Assembly (NCBI GenBank): GCA_964344935.1
Contig: CAYFPL010000002.1
Coordinates: forward strand, 248,001-312,000
Length of the DNA stretch: 64,000 nucleotides
Source of the DNA: GCA-2731375 sp964344935
GTDB taxonomy: Bacteria > Pseudomonadota > Alphaproteobacteria > GCA-2731375
Direction: 5' to 3'
A program made the position numbers and the translations under genes. How positions within the stretch are numbered: the first letter of the stretch is position 1; every line of letters begins with the position of its first letter. Under the pieces are notes generated by a model. It was not told where the DNA came from. It ran no database searches and saw nothing but the letters and a program-made list of their open reading frames with translations. Shown piece after piece: positions 9,240 through 17,503 of the stretch.

Positions 9240-11465
9240 ATGGCCGCCCCGCATACCAGTGAAGCCGAAGTTCTGTCGGACGACGACCGACCCGTCCGCC
9301 GGGTGCATGTACTGCTGCCATTGCCCCTGGGCACGCCATATGATTACGCGGTCGAACCGGGCGAGGACATCCGAATAGGCGAATTCGTCACCGTCCCCCT
9401 GGGCAAACGGGCGGTGCATGGTGTGGTTTGGGGCGAAGGCCCTGCCGACCCTGACAACGCGGTACCTGATACCCGCCTGCGCCCGATCGCCGAACGTCTC
9501 GATGTTCCCCCGATGCCAGAAGTGACAAGGCGGTTCGTCGCCTGGCTGGCTGACTATACCTGCGCCTCTCCCGGCGCCGCCTTGCGCATGACGATGTCCG
9601 TGCGCGCAGCATTGGAAGCCCCGCGCCCACGCCTAGCCTATGCCCTGGCCGGGCCGCCGCCCGATCGTATGACCGCTGCCCGGTCACGGGTGTTGGAAGT
9701 TTTGGCCGATGGTTTGTCCCTGCCCGCCGCAACCATCGCCGAACTGGCCGCCGTCAGTTCCGGCGTGGTGCGGGGTTTGGTCAAGTCTGGCACCCTGCGG
9801 GAAGTGCAATTGCCGGCGGAACTGTCAGTTCCCGAACCGGACCTGCAACGCGGCGGTGCCGAACTGAGCGAAGATCAGAACCTGGCCGCAGCGGCGTTGA
9901 CGACCAAGATCGAATCGGGCGGCTATTCGGCCACATTGTTGGACGGCGTCACTGGTGCGGGCAAGACGGAAGTCTATCTCGAGGCCATCGCCACGGCTTT
10001 GGCCAAGGGCCAGGAGGTGTTGGTGCTGGTTCCGGAAATCGGCTTGACGGCGCAATGGCTGGAACGATTCGAAAACCGTTTCGGCGCCCAGCCCCTGGCC
10101 TGGCACTCGGACCTGGGTACGGCGCAGCGGCGCTTGACCTGGCGGGCGGTATCCCAGGGCCGCGCACGGGTCGTGGTCGGGGCGCGCTCGGCACTATTTT
10201 TGCCCTACACCAACCTGGGCCTGATCGTGGTGGACGAGGAACACGACAGCGCCTTTAAACAGGAGGACGGCGTTATCTACCACGCGCGGGACATGGCTGT
10301 GCTCCGTGCTTCCTTGGGCGAAATTCCCATCGTCCTGGTGTCCGCCACACCGTCGCTTGAAAGCCTGGTCAATGTGGAGGTAGGCCGATACGAAAGCCTG
10401 CACCTGCCGCAACGCATTGGCGCGGCGGAACTGCCTGCGATCGAAGCGATCGATATGCGCGGCGCGGCGTTGGGCGGGCCGCAATGGCTTTCACCTGATC
10501 TGGTGGACGCTATGAAAGAGACCCTGGCCCGGGGCGAACAGGTGCTGTTGTTCCTGAACAGACGTGGCTATGCACCCTTGACCTTGTGCCGGGCTTGCGG
10601 CCACCGGCTGGGCTGTCCTAATTGCAGCGCCTGGCTGGTGGAACACCGCTTTCACGGCCGGCTACAATGCCACCATTGCGGCTTCAGCCTGTTTCGTCCC
10701 GATGCCTGCCCCGAATGCGATGCGGAAGGCAGCCTGGTTGCCTGCGGGCCCGGTGTGGAACGGTTGAGTGAGGAGGTGGATAGATATTTCCCCGATGTGC
10801 GCCGCATGCTGATTGCGTCCGACACCGTGCGCGGGCCGCAGGCGGCGGCCGAAGCCATCCGCATTATCGCCGAGGGCGAGGTGTCCCTGATCATCGGCAC
10901 CCAGATCGTCGCCAAGGGGCATCATTTCCCCCTGCTCACCCTAGTCGGTGTGATCGATGCGGACCTGGGCCTCCAGGGCGGTGATCTGCGTGCCGCTGAA
11001 CGCAACTATCAGGTCCTGCATCAGGTGGCAGGCCGCTCGGGCCGGGCCAAGCGGCCGGGCCGGGCGATGCTGCAAACCTATATGCCTGACCATCCGGTCA
11101 TGGCCGCCCTGATCTCGGGCGACCGCGACAGCTTTATGGCGCGAGAGCGGGACGCCCGCCGCACCCAGGGCCTGCCCCCCTTTGGCCGGCTGGTGGCATT
11201 GATCATATCGGGGGGCAACGAAGTGCAGGTCATGGATGTGGCGCGGGAATTGGGGCGCATGGCACCCCGGCAGCGCGATGTGGAGATCCTGGGTCCGGCG
11301 CCGGCGCCCATGAGCCTGTTGCGCGGCCGCTTCCGCCACCGCCTGCTCTTAAAATGCCCGCGTAACACCAACGCCTCCGCCCTGGCGCGGGCCTGGGTGG
11401 AACAGGTTGAGGTGCCTGCCCAGGTGCGCGTGGCCATAGACGTTGATCCTTACAGCTTCCTGTAG
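9240..11465 (+). CDS. priA: Primosomal protein N' (replication restart helicase PriA)
   Basis: SF2 DNA helicase of 741 residues that reloads the replisome at stalled forks. It has the N-terminal 3'-binding domain (VHVLLPLPLGTPYDYAV), Walker A in LLDGVTGAGKTEVYL near residue 241, the DEEH Walker B in LIVVDEEHDSAFKQEDG, and the zinc-binding cysteines (LCRACGHRLGCPNCS, CHHCGF, CPEC) around residues 450 to 495. Motifs in GTQIVAKGHHFPLLTLVGVIDAD and QVAGRSGRAKRPG complete the helicase core. Length is normal. Confidence 0.97.
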   Translation: MAAPHTSEAEVLSDDDRPVRRVHVLLPLPLGTPYDYAVEPGEDIRIGEFVTVPLGKRAVHGVVWGEGPADPDNAVPDTRLRPIAERLDVPPMPEVTRRFVAWLADYTCASPGAALRMTMSVRAALEAPRPRLAYALAGPPPDRMTAARSRVLEVLADGLSLPAATIAELAAVSSGVVRGLVKSGTLREVQLPAELSVPEPDLQRGGAELSEDQNLAAAALTTKIESGGYSATLLDGVTGAGKTEVYLEAIATALAKGQEVLVLVPEIGLTAQWLERFENRFGAQPLAWHSDLGTAQRRLTWRAVSQGRARVVVGARSALFLPYTNLGLIVVDEEHDSAFKQEDGVIYHARDMAVLRASLGEIPIVLVSATPSLESLVNVEVGRYESLHLPQRIGAAELPAIEAIDMRGAALGGPQWLSPDLVDAMKETLARGEQVLLFLNRRGYAPLTLCRACGHRLGCPNCSAWLVEHRFHGRLQCHHCGFSLFRPDACPECDAEGSLVACGPGVERLSEEVDRYFPDVRRMLIASDTVRGPQAAAEAIRIIAEGEVSLIIGTQIVAKGHHFPLLTLVGVIDADLGLQGGDLRAAERNYQVLHQVAGRSGRAKRPGRAMLQTYMPDHPVMAALISGDRDSFMARERDARRTQGLPPFGRLVALIISGGNEVQVMDVARELGRMAPRQRDVEILGPAPAPMSLLRGRFRHRLLLKCPRNTNASALARAWVEQVEVPAQVRVAIDVDPYSFL

Positions 11466-11560
11466 TTTCCATGAATGCTTTCTTAACCATGCCACGTCAT
11501 CATTTCTTAGGGCGGCGGGATTAAGATCGAGCGACTGTAATGGGGCGCGGGGTCTCTTGC

Positions 11561-11890
11561 ATGGCTGATGAAATCAAGAACTGGATGCATCTGTTCCGCT
11601 GGATCGTGAAACACATCCGCGATGAACACGGCGTCGATGAAAAGCTCCTGGACCGTACAGCGGTCCTGGAGGAGGACCTGGGTATCGAAGAGGAAACCCT
11701 GGAAGAGATCATTGCCGCCGTTGCCAGCCGCTTTTCAATCACTTTCCCGCCGGGCATCCTAAACGAGGTTCTGAAACTGGAAGAGCTTTGCCTGGTCTCA
11801 GCCTGGATGCACGGCCTCTACAAACAACCCGAATTCCTTGGCGAGGCCTACGTCACCGCCTGCCGCGCCGTGAACGACCGGGCGCAATAA
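11561..11890 (+). CDS. Acyl-carrier-like small protein of unknown function
   Basis: Protein of about 109 residues, mostly helical and acidic. The segment RTAVLEEDLGIEEETLEEIIAAVASRF resembles the helix I-loop-helix II region of acyl carrier proteins, but the expected Asp-Ser-Leu attachment serine is replaced (IEEET), so a phosphopantetheine arm is unlikely. The layout recalls DUF1493-type proteins; I am not certain. The ATG at 11561 is preferred over one at 11540 because the family-like sequence starts MADEIKNW. It lies 95 bases after priA and is tail-to-tail with the next gene. Confidence 0.55.
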   Translation: MADEIKNWMHLFRWIVKHIRDEHGVDEKLLDRTAVLEEDLGIEEETLEEIIAAVASRFSITFPPGILNEVLKLEELCLVSAWMHGLYKQPEFLGEAYVTACRAVNDRAQ

Positions 11891-11908
11891 CCAAATCAAT
11901 TCGTGGTA

Positions 11909-12088
11909 CTAGTCGTCCCTTAACACCACCGCCTGGGCGACGATGACGCGGCCCTGGTCGGGATCGTAGGTGCAGGATGGCGAGCCATAGAGGACGTAGC
12001 CGTCGGCCAGGGCCTCGGAAACGCGGACGCAGAAGGCATGATCGTCGGGGCCGGTGAGCAGGCGGTAGGGCAGTTTCTCTTCCGACAT
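11909..12088 (-). CDS. DUF1737 domain-containing small protein
   Basis: A 59-residue protein beginning MSEEKLPYRLLTGPDDHAFC, with the family pattern of a Tyr-Arg-Leu-Leu-Thr-Gly start, a central LADGYVLYGSPS and a hydrophobic C-terminal strand (VIVAQAVVL). Proteins of this type are short, single-domain and uncharacterised. The in-frame ATG at 12103 is an alternative start. It follows purA by a short gap and is probably the last gene of the serC-serA-hisZ-purA operon. Confidence 0.7.
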   Translation of the reverse strand: MSEEKLPYRLLTGPDDHAFCVRVSEALADGYVLYGSPSCTYDPDQGRVIVAQAVVLRDD

Positions 12089-12111
12089 AGAACGGCTCCT
12101 CAAAAGGCTCC

Positions 12112-13404
12112 TTAATCGGCGAAGGGATCCTTGACCAGGACGATATCCTCGCGCTCAGGCGAAGTGGAGAGCATGGCGACCGGCGCGCCGATCAATTCCT
12201 CGATACGGACGATGTATTTAATCGCCGTGGCCGGGAGATCGGCCCAGCTGCGCGCGCCGTGAGTGCTTTCCGACCAGCCTTCAAATGTCTCATAGACCGG
12301 CTCGATCCGCGCCTGGCGGCTCATCTCCGCCGGCAGGTAGTCCACTTCCATGCCATCTACCCGATAGCGGGTGCAGACTTTGATCTCTGCCATACCGTCG
12401 AGCACATCCAGCTTGGTCAGCGCGATGCCGGTGATGCCGCCGACCCGGATGGCCTGGCGCACCATGACGGCGTCGAACCAGCCACAGCGCCGCGAGCGGC
12501 CCGTCACGGTGCCGAATTCATTGCCCCGTTCGCCCAGTCCCCGGCCCACGTCATCCGTCAGCTCGGTCGGGAACGGCCCTTCACCGACCCGGGTGGTATA
12601 GGCCTTGGTAATGCCCAGGACGTAGTCGATGGCGTCGATGCCGATACCGGCGCCGGAACCAACCTGCCCCGCCAGGGTGTTCGACGACGTGACGTAAGGA
12701 TAGGTACCGTGATCGATGTCCAACATGGCGGCCTGGGCGCCCTCGAACAGAATGCGGTGGCCGGCCCGGCGCGCCTCGTCCAGATCGCGCCAAACGTTGG
12801 AGGCGAAGGGCAGCACTTTCGGCGCCACCTCGCGCAGCATTTCCACCAGTTCCCCCGCATCGAACTCGGCCTTGCCCAGGCCCCGGCGCAGGGCATTGTG
12901 GTGAAGAAGAAGCTGATCCACTTTCTCAGGCAGACTGTCGAGATCGGACAAATCGCAAAGACGAATGGCCCGCCGGCCCACCTTGTCCTCATAAGCTGGG
13001 CCGATGCCGCGCCGGGTGGTGCCGATGCGCCGGCCGGTGTTGGCGTCCTCGCGAATCGTATCCAGTTCGCTGTGCAATGGCAGGATCAAAGCGGCGTTGA
13101 AAGCCAGTCGCAGGGTGGAGGGGGAGATTTCGACGCCCTGTTCCTGAAGGCGCTCCATCTCCGCCAACAGGGCCCAGGGATCAACCACGACGCCATTGCC
13201 GATGATCGACAACTTGCCCTTGCGAACGATCCCCGAGGGCAACAGGCTTAACTTGTAAACTTCGCCGTCGATGACCAGGGTATGGCCTGCGTTATGACCG
13301 CCTTGAAAACGCACCACAACTGAGGCCCGCTCCGACAGCCAATCGACGATTTTGCCCTTGCCTTCGTCGCCCCATTGGACGCCCACGACCGCCACATTCG
13401 CCAT
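12112..13404 (-). CDS. purA: Adenylosuccinate synthetase
   Basis: Cytoplasmic GTP-dependent ligase of 430 residues converting IMP and aspartate to adenylosuccinate, the first committed AMP step. The GTP loop WGDEGKGKIVDWL lies at residues about 10 to 22, with the catalytic GGHNAGHT following; GTTRRGIGPAYEDK, LFEGAQAAMLDIDHGTYPYVTSSN and GVGEGPFPTEL-type segments are all present. Length matches the family. It lies nine bases after hisZ in the same operon. Confidence 0.98.
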   Translation of the reverse strand: MANVAVVGVQWGDEGKGKIVDWLSERASVVVRFQGGHNAGHTLVIDGEVYKLSLLPSGIVRKGKLSIIGNGVVVDPWALLAEMERLQEQGVEISPSTLRLAFNAALILPLHSELDTIREDANTGRRIGTTRRGIGPAYEDKVGRRAIRLCDLSDLDSLPEKVDQLLLHHNALRRGLGKAEFDAGELVEMLREVAPKVLPFASNVWRDLDEARRAGHRILFEGAQAAMLDIDHGTYPYVTSSNTLAGQVGSGAGIGIDAIDYVLGITKAYTTRVGEGPFPTELTDDVGRGLGERGNEFGTVTGRSRRCGWFDAVMVRQAIRVGGITGIALTKLDVLDGMAEIKVCTRYRVDGMEVDYLPAEMSRQARIEPVYETFEGWSESTHGARSWADLPATAIKYIVRIEELIGAPVAMLSTSPEREDIVLVKDPFAD

Positions 13405-13413
13405 GACGAACTC

Positions 13414-14550
13414 CTACAATTTCACGGCCTTGTCGCCGCGCAGAATATGATCGCACCCAAGATGCCGGGCCTCGGCCTCGGGATCGGCCTCCGCATCGAG
13501 GCCCTGAACCGTAACCCAGCCGTCGCCCCGCAGCCGCCGTGCCTGCGCCGATGCGGTGGCGAAAGGCAGATATAAACGTCGGGTGGGGTCCTGCTGCGGG
13601 ATCGCCCGCATCAGACTGTCGAGATAGATGGTGAAGCCGATGGCACTCTCGCCACCCGCCAGGGCATAGCGTCCGCCCCGGCCCAACTCGCCACGCACGC
13701 CGTCGGCGAAGAGAGAGAAGCTGACGCCGGTCTGATACTCAAAGCCGCGGCTTTCGCCGGGGTCTACTGTCAGCGTCAATCCGCCGTTGCGGCCATCCAG
13801 AAAGGCGATCAGTTCGCCAAGGTGATCACGCAAGGCCTCGGCCGATGGGGGCAACTCAAGGCCAGACAAGGCTTTCAGGGCTTCATCCGCCGGCCCCGCA
13901 GCGTGCAACAGTGCCGCCAAAGGCCCCTGCACTTCTGTCGGCAGTGCCTCGACCGCGGCGCCGTCACGGGCGTCGAGGGCTTGCCGGGCGGCCTCTGCCG
14001 CCGCGTCATCCAAGCCCAATGCCTGCGCCAACAACGGCACCAGGGTGGGCACGGTGAGATCCACCGATAGGCCCTGGACACCGAGCGCCTGCAGAGATTC
14101 AGCCGCCAACAGGATCAATTCCGCATCACCGGCGACGCCCTCAGCACCGATCAATTCCACGCCGGCCTGAGCGTATTGCCGTTCCGGCCGCAATTGACTG
14201 CCCCGTACCCGCAGGACCTGGCCGGCATAGCAAAGCCGCAAAGGCCGGGGCGCATCCGCCAGACGGGTGGCGGCAATGCGAGCGACCTGAGTGGTCATAT
14301 CCGCCCGCAGCCCCATCATGCGCTGCGAGATTGGGTCCATGAGCCGGAACATATGCCGTGCCACGCCTGCGCCCGGGCCGGAGAGCAGGCTCTCCTCGAA
14401 CTCGATCAAGGGCGGTTTGACCCGGTCATAGCCGTGGTTTTCAAATTGCGCCACCAAGGCCTCGATAGACCGCGCCTCGTGCCCGGCAAACGGGGGCAGG
14501 TCGTCGTGCAGGCCTTCGGGCAGCAGAGCCAGTTCGGCGTAATCGGTCAT
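13414..14550 (-). CDS. hisZ: ATP phosphoribosyltransferase regulatory subunit HisZ
   Basis: Protein of 378 residues with a class II aminoacyl-tRNA synthetase (HisRS-like) fold and no tRNA-binding domain. It pairs with the short form of HisG for the first step of histidine synthesis. Visible features are LPEGLHDDLPPFAGHEARSIEALVAQFENHGYDRVKPPLIEF at the N-terminus (motif 1 region), RMMGLRADMTTQVARIAATRL (motif 2 region) and a glycine-rich GELGRGGRYALAGGESAIGFTIYL segment. The gene is directly before purA, a common alphaproteobacterial arrangement; hisG is not in the window. Confidence 0.9.
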   Translation of the reverse strand: MTDYAELALLPEGLHDDLPPFAGHEARSIEALVAQFENHGYDRVKPPLIEFEESLLSGPGAGVARHMFRLMDPISQRMMGLRADMTTQVARIAATRLADAPRPLRLCYAGQVLRVRGSQLRPERQYAQAGVELIGAEGVAGDAELILLAAESLQALGVQGLSVDLTVPTLVPLLAQALGLDDAAAEAARQALDARDGAAVEALPTEVQGPLAALLHAAGPADEALKALSGLELPPSAEALRDHLGELIAFLDGRNGGLTLTVDPGESRGFEYQTGVSFSLFADGVRGELGRGGRYALAGGESAIGFTIYLDSLMRAIPQQDPTRRLYLPFATASAQARRLRGDGWVTVQGLDAEADPEAEARHLGCDHILRGDKAVKL

Positions 14551-14571
14551 GACGGCATGGTTTGAGTGCGG

Positions 14572-16152
14572 TCAGAAGTTAAGGGCTTGTGCCTGCGCTA
14601 CATGGGGCAAGGCACGCACCGCCGTCAAGACCGCATCGTCGATGGGCTGGTCGACGCCGATCAGGGCGATGGCGTCGCCGCCCGGTTCCGCCCGGCCCAG
14701 ATGGAAGGTGGCCACATTGATGCCGCCGTCCCCCAATACCGTTCCCAGGGCGCCGATCAGGCCCGGTTTATCATCGTTGGTGATGTAGAGCATGTGGCCT
14801 GCCAGTTCAGCCTCCAGCTTGATGCCCTTGACCTGGACGATGCGGGGACGGCTGTCCGCGAACAGAGTACCGGCCACATCCCGGCTTTGTGTTTCCGTCG
14901 TCACCTCGACCCTAATCATGGTCTGGTAATCGCCAGTGCCTTCGTCCCGAGTCTCGCGCACCTCAATGCCCCGGTCCTTGGCCAATAGAGGCGCGTTGAT
15001 CATGTTGACGTTATCCATCAGGGGCCGCAGCAGGCCTTCCAACACGATGGCCGTCAGCGGCCGGGTATTCAGACCAGCGACATGGCCCTGATATTCGATA
15101 TGCACAGCTTTCAATGCCGTTTGGGTCAATTGCCCGGCGAAGCTGCCCAATTCCCGCGCCAAGGTGAAATAAGGCCGCAGCCGGGGCGCCTCCTCGGCCG
15201 TGACCGAGGCCATGTTAAGGGCATTGGAAATGGCACCGGTCAGCAGATAGTCCGACATCTGCTCGGCCACCTGCACGGCGACGTTAACTTGCGCCTCGGT
15301 GGTTGAGGCGCCCAAGTGCGGTGTGGCGACCACGGCGTCGGTACCGAACAGGGCATTTTCGGTTGCCGGCTCGGCGGAAAAGACATCGACGGCGGCACCG
15401 GCCACATGACCAGAATCGATGGCTGCGCGCAGATCTTCTTCAACGACCAGACCACCGCGGGCACAATTGACGATGCGCACGCCCGGCTTCATTTTCGCGA
15501 TGGTCTCGGCGTTGATAATACCGCGTGTCGCGTCATTCAGGGGCGTATGCAGGGTGATGAAATCAGCCCGGGCCAGCAGGCCGTCCAGGTCCACCCGCTC
15601 GACGCCAAGGTCCTGGGCACGCTCTTCAGACAAGAAGGGATCGTAGGCGACGACGCGCATCTTCAAGCCGATGGCCCGGTCGCAAACAATGGCGCCAATA
15701 TTGCCACAGCCGATCACGCCAAGCACCTTGCCGTACAGTTCCACACCCATGAAGCGGTTCTTTTCCCATTTGCCGTCGTGGGTTGAACGGTCGGCGGCGG
15801 GAATTTGCCGCGCCAGGGCCATCATCATGGAGATGGCATGTTCGGCGGTGGTGATGGAATTGCCGAACGGCGTGTTCATGATACACACGCCGTGCGCCGT
15901 AGCGGCGTCTTGATCGATGTTGTCGACACCGATGCCGGCGCGGCCAATCACCTTCAGTCGTCCTTTCGCCGCCTCCAATATATCGGGCGTGACCTTGGTC
16001 GCGGAGCGGATGGCAAGACCGTCATAGTCGCCGATGACCTCAGCCAGCGCCTCTGGCGTCAGCCCCGGTTTTTCATCCACTTCGACGCCGCGTTCGCGGA
16101 ACACTTCCGCCGCGCGGGGGCTCATCTTGTCGGAAATCAGTACTTTGACCAT
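14572..16152 (-). CDS. serA: D-3-phosphoglycerate dehydrogenase
   Basis: NAD-dependent dehydrogenase of 526 residues that starts serine synthesis. The nucleotide-binding loop VLGVIGCGNIGAIV lies near residues 143 to 156. Catalytic Arg, Glu and His fall in NCARGGLVVEEDLRAAIDSG and TPHLGASTTEA. The long C-terminus carries the intervening allosteric (ASB) domain and a terminal ACT domain (LYITNDDKPGLIGALGTVLGDGGINVATF), so serine feedback is likely. It lies 38 bases after serC in the same operon. Confidence 0.97.
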   Translation of the reverse strand: MVKVLISDKMSPRAAEVFRERGVEVDEKPGLTPEALAEVIGDYDGLAIRSATKVTPDILEAAKGRLKVIGRAGIGVDNIDQDAATAHGVCIMNTPFGNSITTAEHAISMMMALARQIPAADRSTHDGKWEKNRFMGVELYGKVLGVIGCGNIGAIVCDRAIGLKMRVVAYDPFLSEERAQDLGVERVDLDGLLARADFITLHTPLNDATRGIINAETIAKMKPGVRIVNCARGGLVVEEDLRAAIDSGHVAGAAVDVFSAEPATENALFGTDAVVATPHLGASTTEAQVNVAVQVAEQMSDYLLTGAISNALNMASVTAEEAPRLRPYFTLARELGSFAGQLTQTALKAVHIEYQGHVAGLNTRPLTAIVLEGLLRPLMDNVNMINAPLLAKDRGIEVRETRDEGTGDYQTMIRVEVTTETQSRDVAGTLFADSRPRIVQVKGIKLEAELAGHMLYITNDDKPGLIGALGTVLGDGGINVATFHLGRAEPGGDAIALIGVDQPIDDAVLTAVRALPHVAQAQALNF

Positions 16153-16190
16153 GTCGTTGGGATATCCCTACCTGATCTTACCGTCCACCT

Positions 16191-17354
16191 TCAGGCGGCC
16201 GGCGAATAGGTTGCCTTCACTTCGCCGTAGGCCCAGTCCAGCCACGGCGTCAACGCCTCCAGGTCGGACCGTTCCACGGTTGCCCCGCACCAGATGCGCA
16301 GGCCGGCCGGCGCGTCCCGGTGACCGCCGATATCGTAAGCCGCGCCCTGCTCAGCCAGGACAGCTTCCATACCCTTGGCCACGGCCCGTCCTTCGTCAGG
16401 CGACAAAGCGGCGAACCAATCGTCGACGATGGACAGACAGACAGACGTGGTCGAGCGGTTGGCTTCATCTTGGGCGACATAGTCGACCCAGCCAGTGCGC
16501 CGGACCCACTCGTCCAAGGCGCCGGCATTACCGTCGACCCGATCGATCAGGCCCGGCAGGCCACCCACGGAACGGGCCCATTCCAGCGTGTCGAGATAGT
16601 CCTCGACACACAGCATGGACGGCGTGTTGATGGTTTCCCCCTTGAAGGGCCCTTCCGACAGCTTGCCGCCTTTGGTGAGGCGGAAGATTTTCGGCAGCGG
16701 CCAAGGCGGCGTATGACTTTCAAGGCGCGCCACGGCCCGGGGGCTCAGGATCAGCATGCCATGGGCGGCTTCGCCACCCAGCACCTTCTGCCAACTGAAA
16801 GTCACGACATCCAGCTTGTCCCAAGGCAGTTCCATGGCAAAAGCGGCGGAGGTGGCATCGCAAATGGCCAGGCCAATACGATCGTCGGGAATCCAATCGC
16901 CGTTGGGCACCCGAACGCCCGATGTGGTGCCGTTCCAGCAGAACACCACGTCACGATCGAAGTCGACGGCGCCAAGATCTGGCAGCAGGCCATAATCCGC
17001 ATCCAGCAGCCGGGTGTCTTCCCATTTCAACTGATTGACGATGTCATTGGCCCAGCCGGCACCGAAACTTTCCCAGGCCAGCACATCGACGCCGCGGGCG
17101 CCCAGCAGGGACCACAGGGCCATTTCCACCGCACCGGTATCCGAGGCCGGCACAATGGCGATGCGATAGTCGGCAGGCACCTGCAGCACCTCACGGGTGC
17201 CCTCGATCGCCGCCAACAGACGCGCCTTGCCCTCGGCGGAGCGGTGCGAGCGGCCCAGAGAGGCATTGGCCAGGGCATCGGGGCTCCACCCCGGCCGCTT
17301 GGTGCAGGGGCCAGAGGAAAAGTTAGGCGTGAGGGGCTTGCGGTCGGGCAACAT
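16191..17354 (-). CDS. serC: Phosphoserine aminotransferase
   Basis: PLP-dependent class V aminotransferase of 387 residues that converts 3-phosphohydroxypyruvate to phosphoserine. The protein opens with PNFSSGPCTKRPGW, typical of the alphaproteobacterial SerC subtype; the PLP lysine is in TFSWQKVLGGEAAHGML near residue 197, and the substrate-binding HRSAEGK lies near residues 36 to 42. First gene of serC-serA-hisZ-purA-DUF1737. A promoter-like sequence and a short hairpin with a U-run lie just upstream. Confidence 0.95.
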   Translation of the reverse strand: MLPDRKPLTPNFSSGPCTKRPGWSPDALANASLGRSHRSAEGKARLLAAIEGTREVLQVPADYRIAIVPASDTGAVEMALWSLLGARGVDVLAWESFGAGWANDIVNQLKWEDTRLLDADYGLLPDLGAVDFDRDVVFCWNGTTSGVRVPNGDWIPDDRIGLAICDATSAAFAMELPWDKLDVVTFSWQKVLGGEAAHGMLILSPRAVARLESHTPPWPLPKIFRLTKGGKLSEGPFKGETINTPSMLCVEDYLDTLEWARSVGGLPGLIDRVDGNAGALDEWVRRTGWVDYVAQDEANRSTTSVCLSIVDDWFAALSPDEGRAVAKGMEAVLAEQGAAYDIGGHRDAPAGLRIWCGATVERSDLEALTPWLDWAYGEVKATYSPAA

Positions 17355-17381
17355 GGCACCGGTTCCTTGTCAAAATTGGCG

Positions 17382-17443
17382 AAAAACCAACATCCGTGAT
17401 TGTTGCGGAGGCGGCAGTCTACGTCCCAGCCCTTTCAAGTCAA
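17382..17443 (-). promoter_or_regulatory. serC promoter and possible leader attenuator
   Basis: Read on the minus strand, TTGACT (17438-17443) and TAGACT (17416-17421) are spaced by 16 bases and resemble sigma-70 -35 and -10 boxes. Shortly downstream CAACA (17401-17405) can pair with TGTTG (17388-17392) across an 8-base loop, and the next bases read GTTTTT, so the leader ends in a weak terminator-like hairpin before the serC start at 17354. Alphaproteobacterial serC genes are known to be preceded by a conserved RNA (the serC motif); whether this is one needs a covariance-model match. Confidence 0.4.
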
Positions 17444-17503
17444 CAGCAAATGCCGCACTGCAACATAACGTCGCAATTGACATACCTGGGCAGGCGGTTT
17501 CAC

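Noticed and set aside
12259..13251. 330-codon open frame on the plus strand opposite purA
   Set aside because: It is antisense to a clear adenylosuccinate synthetase; long opposite-strand frames are common in GC-rich coding DNA and the translation resembles no family.
16320..17399. 359-codon open frame on the plus strand opposite serC
   Set aside because: Antisense shadow of a well-supported gene with low-complexity translation.
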